A stretch of DNA of 64,000 nt from assembly GCA_963643985.1 (NCBI GenBank), contig CAVINP010000001.1, positions 1-64,000 of the forward strand, given 5' to 3'. Positions within the stretch are counted from its first letter, which is position 1. Every line of letters begins with the position of its first letter. The notes beneath the pieces are model-generated. The model was given only the letters and a program-made list of their open reading frames with translations. It had not been told where the DNA came from and did not search any database. Source of the stretch: SFTH01 sp963643985. Lineage in GTDB: Bacteria > Bacillota > Clostridia > Christensenellales > Aristaeellaceae. Of this stretch, positions 44,469 to 52,934 are shown in pieces. Position numbers and translations under genes: made by a program.

Positions 44469-45332
44469 ATGAACAACAACGACAGCCGAAAGGCCAAAAA
44501 CATGCTGACCGTCAGCCGCATACTGGTCTATGTGCTGCTGATTTTCCTGACGGTGCTCTGCCTGTTCTCCTTCTACATGCTCATCGTCAACGCCTCGCGC
44601 ACGAACGCGGACCTGCAGGGCGGCTTCAAGGCACTGCCGCAGGGGCATTTCCTGGAGAACCTGAAAAACGCCTGGAACGATGCGTCCATCAACATTCCCC
44701 GCGGCATGCTCAACAGCTTCATCGTGGCCGCGCTGACGGCGCTCGTGTCCACCTATTTCTCCGCGCTGACCGCCTACGGCATCTACGCCTATGAATTCAG
44801 GTTCAAAAGGGCGCTGCTCACATTCATACTGGCCGTCATGGTCATCCCCAAGCAGGTCTCGGCGGCGGGCTTTGTGCAGCTGTGCTACAAGTATCACCTG
44901 ACCAACAGCTACATACCGCTGATCGTGCCTGCCGTGGCAGCACCGGTCGTGTTCTTCTACATGATACAGTACATGAAGAGTGTACTGCCCATGGAGATCG
45001 TCGAGGCGGCGCGCGTGGACGGCTCAAACGAATTCCACACATTCAACCGCATCATACTGCCCATGCTCAAGCCGGCCTGCGCCGTGCAGCTGATATTCAC
45101 CTTCGTCGAATCCTGGAACAACTACTTCCTGCCCGCGCTGATACTGGACAAGGCCGAGATGAAGACCGTGCCGATCATGATCGCGCAGCTGCGTGCCGCG
45201 GACTATTCCAAGTTTGACCTGGGCAAGGTCTACATGTTCATACTGCTGGCCATACTGCCGGTGCTGATCGTGTACATCTTCCTGTCGCGCTTCATCATCA
45301 AGGGTGTCACCGCAGGATCGGTCAAGGGATGA
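44469..45332 (+). CDS. Sugar ABC importer permease (MalG/UgpE-like)
   Basis: A 287-residue CUT1 permease with six helices and the EAA loop EAARVDGSNEFHTFNRIILP. AAGGAGG precedes the start. It is the last gene of the importer. No ABC ATPase gene follows, which is common for Clostridia oligosaccharide importers that share one ATPase. Confidence 0.94.
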   Translation: MNNNDSRKAKNMLTVSRILVYVLLIFLTVLCLFSFYMLIVNASRTNADLQGGFKALPQGHFLENLKNAWNDASINIPRGMLNSFIVAALTALVSTYFSALTAYGIYAYEFRFKRALLTFILAVMVIPKQVSAAGFVQLCYKYHLTNSYIPLIVPAVAAPVVFFYMIQYMKSVLPMEIVEAARVDGSNEFHTFNRIILPMLKPACAVQLIFTFVESWNNYFLPALILDKAEMKTVPIMIAQLRAADYSKFDLGKVYMFILLAILPVLIVYIFLSRFIIKGVTAGSVKG

Positions 45333-45378
45333 GCGCAGCAGGGCCTGTGAAAAGCCGCGAAAGAATCGAATAAAACGC

Positions 45379-45407
45379 TTGCCATAGTGCCCGTTTTGGT
45401 GCATAAT
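45379..45407 (+). promoter_or_regulatory. Promoter of the small membrane protein gene
   Basis: TTGCCA (45379-45384) and CATAAT (45402-45407) are 17 bases apart, about 35 bases before the start at 45444. Confidence 0.65.
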
Positions 45408-45443
45408 AGAAGTATCAATCGAGCTTGGAGGTATTTTATTCTC

Positions 45444-45875
45444 ATGGATGAAAATAAACAAAACGAGTTTGAAGAGCGCGACGCGACGCTTGATCCCGAT
45501 CCCGATCCGAAAGCCATGACGGAGGATGAACTGCAGGAGAGTATACTCGAAGATTCCGGCATGAACGGCTTTCAGCTCTTCATTGCCCGCCTGGACGAGC
45601 AGAAGTGGAAGCTGTATCAGAGCATCGCGGGCGCGGTGCTGGGCATACTGGCAGCCGTGGCACTGTTCTGGGACAGCGGCACGGAGCAGAGCAGTTTTTC
45701 CTATGGCCTGATCGTTGCGGTGATCCTCGCCATACTCGTGCCCAACCTGCTGGAGCGCAAGGGGCTGCGCAAGATGAGCCGCCTGCGCGTCGTGATGGCG
45801 ATCACCTTGGGCGTGATCATCGTGGCCTATTTCATCTATATGGGCGTCACGACCGGGTTCAAATTCACGGCGTAA
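45444..45875 (+). CDS. Small membrane protein of unknown function
   Basis: A 143-residue protein. Residues 1-55 are acidic and cytoplasmic (DPDPDPKAMTEDELQESI). Three hydrophobic helices follow (about 62-80, 88-104 and 117-137). No family is recognised. TTGGAGG precedes the ATG at 45444. The family-B repeat begins on the base after its stop codon, so this element probably forms its 3' untranslated region. Confidence 0.75.
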   Translation: MDENKQNEFEERDATLDPDPDPKAMTEDELQESILEDSGMNGFQLFIARLDEQKWKLYQSIAGAVLGILAAVALFWDSGTEQSSFSYGLIVAVILAILVPNLLERKGLRKMSRLRVVMAITLGVIIVAYFIYMGVTTGFKFTA

Positions 45876-46037
45876 GGGATCCCCTGATTAATTCGGCGGC
45901 GAATCTGAGCGTGCCTTTCACGGCATCTGCATCTTGCAGAAATCTCGATTTACATCCAGTAAACCTTCGATTTCTGCAATCGTATCTGCCGCAAAATTCA
46001 CTGCTCAGCTTGCCACCTCATTTAATCAGTGTATCCC
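45876..46037. mobile_element. MITE-like palindromic element (family B), complete copy
   Basis: A 162-bp imperfect palindrome running from GGGATCCCCTGATTAA to TTTAATCAGTGTATCCC. The ends are inverted repeats and the centre is TTTACATCCAGTAAA. Its right arm recurs at 1-50 and 27377-27419. It has no coding capacity. Its centre matches that of family A, which has different ends. The plus-strand gene before it stops exactly at its edge. Confidence 0.68.
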
Positions 46038-46249
46038 AAGTTTTTGACGAGATCTTAAAATAAACCGATTTGCAATTTCAATCTGCTTTTGTTATAATCC
46101 GTTCACAACGTGTGGCTTCCCTGCGTAAATCCGGTTGCAGAGAAGCTATGCGTTTTTTGTTTCGCAGACCAGAATCGTGCAGCATTGAATGCGTAAGTCC
46201 GGATTTCACGGGCTGTGCATTTTTTGACTCGAAAGGGAGTACGATTTTG
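46038..46249 (+). promoter_or_regulatory. Promoter and roughly 145-base leader of the second MATE gene
   Basis: TTGCAA (46070-46075) and TATAAT (46093-46098) are 17 bases apart. The leader contains direct repeats GCGTAAATCCGG (46123-46134) and GCGTAAGTCCGG (46191-46202), and the AAATCCGG/CCGGATTT arms can pair across about 65 bases. No named riboswitch was recognised; a ligand-responsive or attenuating leader is possible. Confidence 0.55.
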
Positions 46250-47644
46250 ATGGAACAGGGTAATCAGTTTCTCGGAACGGAACGAATCGGAAAGCTCATG
46301 CGGCGCTACGCCATCCCCTGCATTATTTCGCTGCTCGTGGGTGCGCTCTACAACATCGTTGACCAGATCTTCATCGCCAATGCGAGCTATCTGGGCTCCT
46401 ACGGCAACGCGGCCAACACGGTCGTGTTTCCGCTGACGGTGATCGCGCTGGCCTTTGCGGTCTTCATCGGTGACGGCTGCTGCGCCTTTGTCAGCATTGC
46501 GCTGGGCAGGGGAAACAGCGAGGATGCGCACAGATCCGTCGGCAACGCCATAGCACTGTGCATCGTCTGCAGTGTAATTTTAACCGCCGTCTATCTGATC
46601 TTCAGTGAGCCGATCCTGGCACTCTTCGGCGGAAACGTCAATGCCGAAACGCACGCCTTTGCAAAGGAATACTTCTTCTACATCGCCCTGGGCATACCGT
46701 TTTACATGTTCGGTCAGGCCATGAACCCGATCATCCGCAGCGACGGCAGCCCGAGATACGCGATGGTGGCAACCGTGCTCGGCGCCGTGGCCAACATCAT
46801 ACTGGATCCGCTGTTCATATACGGCTTTCATTGGGGCATGATGGGCGCTGCGGTGGCCACGGTGATCGGTCAGGTGCTCACGGCTCTGCTCTCGCTGATC
46901 TACCTGCTGCACATGAAGGTTGTCAAACTCAATCGCACAAGTTTTCGCCCGGACGGACGGCTGATGCGCAGCTTCCTCGTGCTGGGCCTGACCAGCTTTC
47001 TGGCGCAGGTCTCCCTGGTCATCTCCATGGCGGCCGTGCAGAACATGTGCATCAAGTATGGCGCACGGGATGAAATCTTCGGGCAGGCCGAGTATGCGCA
47101 GATTCCGCTGGCAGTGCTCGGCATTGTGATGAAGTTCTTCCAGATCGCCATATCCATTGCCATCGGTATGGCGGCAGGGTGCATCCCCGTTGCCGGCTAC
47201 AACATCGGTGCGGGCAGGACGGATCGCGCCAAGGGGCTGTTTACGCGCCTGCTGGCAAGCGAATTTGCCGTGGGACTGGTTGCGCTGGCGATCGTCGAGA
47301 TCTTCCCGCTGCAGATTTCCATGCTCTTCGGCGCGGCCAACGAGAGCGCGTACTATGCCGATTTCACGGTCAGGTGCTTCAGAACCTATCTGTGCCTGAT
47401 GCCGCTGGCCACGCTGAACAAGGGAACTTTCATCTATCTTCAGGCGTTGGGCAAGGCACTGGCCTCCACCATAGTCTCCCTGACGCGCGAGATCATATTC
47501 GGTGTGTTTCTGCCGATAATCCTGCCGATTTTCTTTGGTCTTGACGGCATACTGTGGTCCTTCCCCGCCGCCGACCTGCTGACATGCGTGATCGCCGCGG
47601 TGTTCATACGACAGACCTATCGGGAGCTGTCTGTGACGCGGTAA
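46250..47644 (+). CDS. MATE-family efflux transporter
   Basis: A 464-residue polytopic protein of the DinF/NorM-like MATE family with about twelve helices. The early segment IISLLVGALYNIVDQIFIAN is a strong family mark. I take the ATG at 46250, ten bases after AAGGGAG; the reading frame is open upstream but overlaps the promoter. It is not closely similar to the MATE protein at 33246. A terminator follows shared with the convergent adaptor gene. Confidence 0.92.
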   Translation: MEQGNQFLGTERIGKLMRRYAIPCIISLLVGALYNIVDQIFIANASYLGSYGNAANTVVFPLTVIALAFAVFIGDGCCAFVSIALGRGNSEDAHRSVGNAIALCIVCSVILTAVYLIFSEPILALFGGNVNAETHAFAKEYFFYIALGIPFYMFGQAMNPIIRSDGSPRYAMVATVLGAVANIILDPLFIYGFHWGMMGAAVATVIGQVLTALLSLIYLLHMKVVKLNRTSFRPDGRLMRSFLVLGLTSFLAQVSLVISMAAVQNMCIKYGARDEIFGQAEYAQIPLAVLGIVMKFFQIAISIAIGMAAGCIPVAGYNIGAGRTDRAKGLFTRLLASEFAVGLVALAIVEIFPLQISMLFGAANESAYYADFTVRCFRTYLCLMPLATLNKGTFIYLQALGKALASTIVSLTREIIFGVFLPIILPIFFGLDGILWSFPAADLLTCVIAAVFIRQTYRELSVTR

Positions 47645-47652
47645 GCATCAAA

Positions 47653-47685
47653 AAAGATCCATCGAGGGTGATTCGGTGGATCTTT
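47653..47685. terminator. Bidirectional terminator between convergent units
   Basis: AAAGATCCATCG pairs with CGGTGGATCTTT (one wobble) around a 9-base loop, with A/T runs on both sides. Confidence 0.82.
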
Positions 47686-47694
47686 CCTATTATA

Positions 47695-48666
47695 CTATAC
47701 ACGTACATCTGCTCTGAGGCCCAGCGCAGCGGGGACTTCGTCGGGCATGATGCGCACGCTGTAGCCGTCATCATCGGCCACGGCGGAAATCTCTGTGATC
47801 GTGCCGCCCACGACCTGTTCATCCGCATCCGAGGCGTAGACGATCTCCACGCGGTCACCCGCCTGCAGCGTCGCCGCAACGCTCTCTTCCACGCTGATCT
47901 GCACGCATATGCCGTCCGTCGGTGCGACGGTCATGAGCACGTCACCCGCCCGCACCTGCTGTCCGCTCTCGACGTTCACGCTCAGCACGATGCCGTCCGC
48001 GTCAGACGTGATCTCGGCGCCACCCTCGGGAGCAACTTCGCAGAGCAGTTCGCCGCGCTGCACATATTCGCCGTCCGTCACGCACATCCTGACAACGTTG
48101 CCGCTGATATCGTAGGTCTCCGGATCGGTCGATACCACCGTACCGATGCCCACGCAGCCGTCATAGTCAAAGTCCGCACTGCGGTAGAGATACACGGTCT
48201 CGCCGATGTAGAGCTCGCCACCCGTGGTCTCCACGCGGTACTCCTCGCCGTCGATCAGCGTCACGCGGCCCTCGGCCCAGTGCGTGCCGTTGGCGGTGCA
48301 TTTCATGTATACCGTTTCGCCGGAGTGCACCAGCATGGTCTCCGGCACGGCCCGCGCCTCACTGACGGTGCAGTACACGTAGTACTTTGACAGTGGCGCA
48401 AGGGTGATCGATGATTCATCATCGCTGATCTCGGCGATCGTGCCCTCCTGCGTGGCAAAGACTTTCTGTGTTCTGAGCGTCACGGCCGTCCCGCCATCGG
48501 TGATGATCCCGCCCGCCGATACGCAGACCTCGTCTATGGTGCTCTCGGATCTTGCCGTGACCGCGATCGTCTCGCTTGCCACGGTCACGCCCGAGTAGAC
48601 CTCCGCCAGAGCCGGCAGCGCCGCAAGCAGCAGCGTCAGGCTCAGCAGCAATATCCTCTTTCGCAT
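47695..48666 (-). CDS. Exported adaptor-like protein (HlyD/barrel-sandwich type), paralogue of the protein at 49917
   Basis: A 323-residue exported protein (signal peptide residues 1-21, ending ALAEV). It contains two barrel-sandwich-like segments (IDEVCVSAGG and VLSVNVESGQQVRAGD) separated by a beta-rich insert that begins HSGETVYMKC, and ends in a beta-barrel ADDDGYSVRI segment. The coiled-coil hairpin of classical HlyD/MacA adaptors is absent. It is clearly related to the protein at 49917 and is the last gene of the efflux operon. It may cap or extend a YknX-like adaptor; the exact role is unknown. Confidence 0.75.
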   Translation of the reverse strand: MRKRILLLSLTLLLAALPALAEVYSGVTVASETIAVTARSESTIDEVCVSAGGIITDGGTAVTLRTQKVFATQEGTIAEISDDESSITLAPLSKYYVYCTVSEARAVPETMLVHSGETVYMKCTANGTHWAEGRVTLIDGEEYRVETTGGELYIGETVYLYRSADFDYDGCVGIGTVVSTDPETYDISGNVVRMCVTDGEYVQRGELLCEVAPEGGAEITSDADGIVLSVNVESGQQVRAGDVLMTVAPTDGICVQISVEESVAATLQAGDRVEIVYASDADEQVVGGTITEISAVADDDGYSVRIMPDEVPAALGLRADVRV

Positions 48667-48678
48667 AATACTTTTCCT

Positions 48679-49857
48679 TTATGATGCGGCACCCAGCGTG
48701 CCGTCCGCATTGAGCAGATATGCAGTCCCGTCAATTTCGACCATGATGCCCTCGGCCGTGACCGTCAGAACGCAGTCCTTGCCGACATAGCCGGCCGAGC
48801 GCAGCTGTCCCCAGACCGTACCGAAGAGTTCAAGTGCGGTATCGATTGTCGTGCTGCTGCCGTCCGCAAAGTTCAGGCAGAGCGTGTCGATGCCGCTGCG
48901 CTCCAGGCCTTCCAGCATCAGCAGACTCAGCTGCCATGCCTCGCCCGATGTCTCGGGCTGCAGGGTAAGCGTCGTGTCCTCGGTCTGAACGGTGAAAGTC
49001 GCGCCGTCATCGAGGGTGAGCGTTTCGCCGCTGTCGTATTGCGTGATGGCGCTGACGGCCTCGCCGGTGCCGGCAATGTCTGCCGCTGCGAAGGCCGTGA
49101 GCGTCTTGTTGCCGCCGGCGTGGGTGTCGGTGAGTGCCGCGCCGGGCGTCACGTGAAAGCCCTGCTCCTGCTCAGCCATGTCTCCCATTCCCCCGCCGCC
49201 GCTCGGGAAACCCCCGCCCGAGAAGCCGCCCGGGAAACCGCCGCCGCCTGCGACTATTTGGAAATTCAGGCTGCCCCAGACGGCCGTGCCGTCCTGCCCG
49301 ACCGCGCCCACGTACAGCACATGCCGGTCCGTGCAGTTGGCGGCGGCCAGAGAGAGGGAAGATGCCTGAATGATGTTGTCGGATACGAGTGTCGAATCCA
49401 CATAGACCACAAAGCCCGTATTTTCAACGTTCGCCGTCCAGGAGAAGTTCAGGGACGCATCGGGTGCGTTCAGCATCACCGTCCAAACACCGTTCATCTC
49501 CTGCGCACCCTCCAGGCGGATGTCGATGGCCCCTGCGGTGACGCTGTCCGGCGTGGGCAGGTCGGCAGCCGGAGTCGGCTCGGGTGTGGCACTCGCCTCG
49601 GGCGTGGCACTTGCCTCGGGCGTGGCCTCTGGGCTTGCACTCGCCTCGGGTTCGGATGAAGCCTCTGCGCCCGGCTCGGGCGTGGCACTCGCTTCGGGTG
49701 TGGCCGTTGCCGTCGGTTCGGGCGTGGCGGTCGGCTCGGGCGTGGCCTTGGCCTCCTGCGTCGCTTCGGCCGTCGGCGTTTCCTCCGACTCCGCCCAGGC
49801 CATGACGGCCGTCAGGCAAAGTATCAGCGCCAATATCAGTGCCAAATATTTTTTCAT
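48679..49857 (-). CDS. Exported Pro/Thr/Glu/Ala-rich and Gly-rich surface protein
   Basis: A 392-residue exported protein. A signal peptide (about residues 1-22) is followed by a low-complexity stretch of repeated ATPEP/ASATPE units (residues 23-95). A beta-rich domain comes next, then a glycine-rich segment (GGGGFPGGFSGGGFPSGGGG), then a C-terminal beta-rich domain. The ATG at 49857 has AAGGAGG eight bases upstream. The glycine-rich segment recalls the tail of the adaptor at 52931 in the same operon. No anchoring motif was seen. Unknown function, probably an extracytoplasmic partner of the efflux system. Confidence 0.75.
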   Translation of the reverse strand: MKKYLALILALILCLTAVMAWAESEETPTAEATQEAKATPEPTATPEPTATATPEASATPEPGAEASSEPEASASPEATPEASATPEASATPEPTPAADLPTPDSVTAGAIDIRLEGAQEMNGVWTVMLNAPDASLNFSWTANVENTGFVVYVDSTLVSDNIIQASSLSLAAANCTDRHVLYVGAVGQDGTAVWGSLNFQIVAGGGGFPGGFSGGGFPSGGGGMGDMAEQEQGFHVTPGAALTDTHAGGNKTLTAFAAADIAGTGEAVSAITQYDSGETLTLDDGATFTVQTEDTTLTLQPETSGEAWQLSLLMLEGLERSGIDTLCLNFADGSSTTIDTALELFGTVWGQLRSAGYVGKDCVLTVTAEGIMVEIDGTAYLLNADGTLGAAS

Positions 49858-49916
49858 GTACAAGCCTCCTTTGGCGGCCGGAGATGCCGGTTACCGGTTA
49901 CAGGTCTAATCACTAA

Positions 49917-51008
49917 TCAGTCGTCTCCCGTCGATACGACCGCGCTCATGCCGTAGCGCGTGTTCTCATCGGGCGTGAAGTCAACGTAGACGGTGTAGGT
50001 GGTATCGCTCTCGGAATCGGCCTCGGCCGTCTGCTGCGCCTCATCGGCGACGGCAGAGATCATCGAGATCGTGCCCTCGTAGCTGACGCCGCTGTCCTGA
50101 TTCCAGAGCAGTTCAACCGTCACCGTGTCGCCCACGTGCACGCTCTCCAGATCGTATTCGGAGACGCTTGCCTCGACGCGCATTTCGCTGTCGGGATAGA
50201 TCACGGCGGCCACGCTGCCCTTTTCGACGGCAGCGCCCTGCTCCAAGTTGATCTTGGCGATCGTGCCGCTCACATCGGAAATGATGCTCGTGCCGGACAT
50301 GTACAGGCCGTCAAAGTCTCCGCTGAGGGTGGTCAGCAGCAGGTCGCCCTTCCTGACGGTGTCGCCGTCCTGCACGGCAATGGAGACGATGCTGCCCTGC
50401 GCGGTCACGGCCGTCGGGCTCTTGCGGTTGAGCGTGCCGCGGCCGATGCGGTTGGCGGTCACGGCGCTGTCGCCGCGGTAGACGGTGACCGTCTCGCCGA
50501 CCAGGAAACTGCCGCTCGTCACGTCCACATTGTAGTCCGTGCCCTCGATGCTCGTAATGATGCCCGTACCGGTGTGCGTGGAATCGGAATAGCAGGAGAG
50601 GTAGACCGTCTCGCCCACGTGCACGAACTTGGTCTCGGTGGTGTTGTAGGCGTTGTCCGTCGAGGCGGAGATGGAATACACACTCTCGCCCTCGATGTAC
50701 ATCAGTGCGCCGTACTTGTCGGATACGGTCTCGGCGTTGTCACCGGGCCGGGCAAAGATGCCGGTTATCGTGCCGTCCTCCTCGGCGTACACGCTCTCAA
50801 CCTTCAGTTGGGCGATGTCGTCGCCGACGGAAACATGATCGCCGACATTGACGGTGATCTGCTCGACCTGCCCACCGATGGGCGCGTAGACCTGTACGCT
50901 GCGGCTTGCGGTCACGGTGCCGGAAAAAGATGCGGCGCAGGCGATGCTCAGCGGCAGGGCAGCACCGATAGCCACGAGCGAGGCCAGTATGCGGCTTGCG
51001 TTTTTCAT
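49917..51008 (-). CDS. Exported adaptor-like protein (HlyD/barrel-sandwich type)
   Basis: A 363-residue protein with an N-terminal signal (ending near IACAASFSG). Two barrel-sandwich segments (GGQVEQITVNVGDHVSVGDD and GTIAKINLEQGAAVEKGS) flank a beta-rich insert starting HVGETVYLSC, followed by a beta-barrel domain. It matches the protein at 47695 over its whole length. The helical hairpin expected of MacA/HlyD is missing. AGGAGG precedes the start. It follows the MacB-like permease and probably works with it outside the membrane. Confidence 0.78.
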   Translation of the reverse strand: MKNASRILASLVAIGAALPLSIACAASFSGTVTASRSVQVYAPIGGQVEQITVNVGDHVSVGDDIAQLKVESVYAEEDGTITGIFARPGDNAETVSDKYGALMYIEGESVYSISASTDNAYNTTETKFVHVGETVYLSCYSDSTHTGTGIITSIEGTDYNVDVTSGSFLVGETVTVYRGDSAVTANRIGRGTLNRKSPTAVTAQGSIVSIAVQDGDTVRKGDLLLTTLSGDFDGLYMSGTSIISDVSGTIAKINLEQGAAVEKGSVAAVIYPDSEMRVEASVSEYDLESVHVGDTVTVELLWNQDSGVSYEGTISMISAVADEAQQTAEADSESDTTYTVYVDFTPDENTRYGMSAVVSTGDD

Positions 51009-51031
51009 GGGATGTCCTCCTTTTTTATTCC

Positions 51032-52243
51032 TTACAGTGATCTCAGCGCGTCGATCGGGTTGAGCTTGCTGGCGCGGCGGGCCGGTGCCCAGCCGAAGAT
51101 CACGCCGACGGCGGCGGAGAAGCCCGCACCCAGTATGATCGCGCCCACGGAGATGGTGAATGTCGTACTCATGGCCTGGCAGAGCGCAAAGGAGAGTATG
51201 ATGCCCAGCACCACGCCCGCCACGCCGCCGATCATCGACAGCAGGAACGACTCGATCAGAAACTGCAACTGTATGTGCCAGGGCAGTGCGCCCAGCGCCT
51301 TCTTCAGGCCGATCTCGCTCGTGCGCTCGGTCACGGAGGTCAGCATCATATTCATGATGCCGATGCCGCCCACAACCAGTGCGATCGATGCAATGCCCGC
51401 CAGCAGTGCCGTCATCATCGAGAGCATCTCTTCCATGGTATCCTCGATGCCGGACATGGTCGTCACCTCAAAGCAGTCATCCTCATAGGAGAACATGGCA
51501 TCCATCGTGTTTTCGATGGCCGTGGCCGCGCTGTCGGAATCCACGCCGTCCGCCAGATAGACCGTGAAGTTGGTGACCACGTTTTCGTTGTTCATCTTCA
51601 TGGCGGTGGTGTAGGGGATGAGTATGTCTGCGCTGCCGGAGATCATGCTGGCGATGGACTCGGTCGCGTCGTCGTCCAGTATGCCGGCCACAAGGAAGGG
51701 AATGCCCTCTATGTAGAGGTTCTCACCGACGGGGTCGATGCCGTAGAAGAAGGTATCGACCATGTCTTGGGAAATCCAGCAGACGAAGGTCATGTTGTCT
51801 TCATCGAGGGTGTTCATCAATCGTCCGCGCTTGAGCAGATCCTCGGTGCTCCTGAAATAGTAGGCATTCTTGCCGGAGACGGAAACGCCCGTCTCGTAGC
51901 TGCCGCCGCGGGAGACGCGGGCCGAGAGCGATACGCCCGGGGACACGCCGTCCACCTCGTCCATGGCGGTAATTTCCGCCAGATCATCCGTGGTCAGGCC
52001 CGATTTGAGGTCGCTGCCCGTGACCATGACCGTCAGCGTGCCCGCACCCAGCGACGAAAACGAGGAGGAGAGCGAGCCGGACACGGCCGACACAGTGGTG
52101 ATCAGCGCGATCACGGCGCAGACGCCGATGAGTATGCCCAGCGCCGTCAGGAAGGAGCGCATGCGGTTGGATACGATGTTGTTCAGCGACATCGCGAAGC
52201 ATTCCTTGAGCATGATGAGGTTGCTCCTGAACTTCTTAAGCAT
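51032..52243 (-). CDS. MacB/YknZ-like ABC transporter permease (FtsX family)
   Basis: A 403-residue permease with an N-terminal MacB periplasmic core domain between helix 1 (about residues 30-52) and the three C-terminal FtsX helices (about 280-310, 330-355 and 365-390). The FtsX signature MTSVTERTSEIGLKKALGA is present. It overlaps the ATPase stop by 8 bases. With the ATPase and the anchored adaptor it resembles the YknXYZ peptide-exporting system of Bacillus subtilis. Confidence 0.92.
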   Translation of the reverse strand: MLKKFRSNLIMLKECFAMSLNNIVSNRMRSFLTALGILIGVCAVIALITTVSAVSGSLSSSFSSLGAGTLTVMVTGSDLKSGLTTDDLAEITAMDEVDGVSPGVSLSARVSRGGSYETGVSVSGKNAYYFRSTEDLLKRGRLMNTLDEDNMTFVCWISQDMVDTFFYGIDPVGENLYIEGIPFLVAGILDDDATESIASMISGSADILIPYTTAMKMNNENVVTNFTVYLADGVDSDSAATAIENTMDAMFSYEDDCFEVTTMSGIEDTMEEMLSMMTALLAGIASIALVVGGIGIMNMMLTSVTERTSEIGLKKALGALPWHIQLQFLIESFLLSMIGGVAGVVLGIILSFALCQAMSTTFTISVGAIILGAGFSAAVGVIFGWAPARRASKLNPIDALRSL

Positions 52244-52934
52244 CGTTCGTCACGCCTCCCTCCGTCAGCTCGCCGTCGATGATGTGTACCACGCGGTGCG
52301 CGTACTTTGCAATGTTCGCGTCATGGGTGATCATGATGATGGTGCGGCCCTCGGCACTCAGTTCGCCGAAGAGCGCCATCACCTGCCGGCCCGTCTTCTG
52401 ATCCAGTGCGCCGGTCGGCTCGTCCGCCAGCAGCAGGCTGGGGTTGTTGATCATGGCGCGGGCAATGGCCACGCGCTGCTGCTGGCCGCCGGAGAGCTGG
52501 CTGGGCAGGTGGTGCAGCCGTTCCGACAGCCCCACGCGCCCGAGCATTTCCTCGGCACGTCTGCGCCGCTCGCGCGGACCGACGCCCGCATAGATCAGCG
52601 GCAGTTCGACATTCTTCAGTGCCGTCAGGCGCGGCAGAAGCTGGCTGTTTTGAAATATGAAGCCGATTTCATGGCTGCGGATGCGTGCCAGCTCCGCCTC
52701 GCTCAGATCGTCGATCTCGCGCCCGTGCAGCATATATTCGCCGCTCGTAGCAATGTCCAGACAGCCGATGATGTTCATCAGCGTGGATTTGCCGCTGCCG
52801 GAGGGGCCGAGCACGGAGAGATATTCGCCCTTGTCCAGTTCCAGGCAGATGTTCTTGAGCACCGGCATTTCCTCATCGCCCAGATGATAGGACTTGCAGA
52901 TATCGCGCATCCGGAAAAATCCGTTCTCGCTCAC
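52236..52934 (-). CDS. MacB/YknY/LolD-like ABC transporter ATP-binding protein
   Basis: A 232-residue ABC ATPase: Walker [10 protein letters not shown], signature LSGGQQQR, Walker [13 protein letters not shown] and the H-loop ITHD. This is the typical LolD/MacB group that energises mechanotransmission rather than substrate translocation. It overlaps the adaptor stop (ATGA) and the permease start, so the three are co-translated. Confidence 0.95.
   Translation of the reverse strand: MSENGFFRMRDICKSYHLGDEEMPVLKNICLELDKGEYLSVLGPSGSGKSTLMNIIGCLDIATSGEYMLHGREIDDLSEAELARIRSHEIGFIFQNSQLLPRLTALKNVELPLIYAGVGPRERRRRAEEMLGRVGLSERLHHLPSQLSGGQQQRVAIARAMINNPSLLLADEPTGALDQKTGRQVMALFGELSAEGRTIIMITHDANIAKYAHRVVHIIDGELTEGGVTNDA

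Noticed and set aside
44469..45332. A missing ATPase gene for the second sugar importer as evidence of deletion
   Set aside because: CUT1 importers in Firmicutes commonly share an MsmK-type ATPase encoded elsewhere, so absence here is expected.
46070..46249. An N-terminal extension of the second MATE protein from 46070
   Set aside because: The extension would overlap the promoter (TTGCAA/TATAAT), lacks a ribosome site and has no membrane-protein character; the ATG at 46250 has AAGGGAG upstream.
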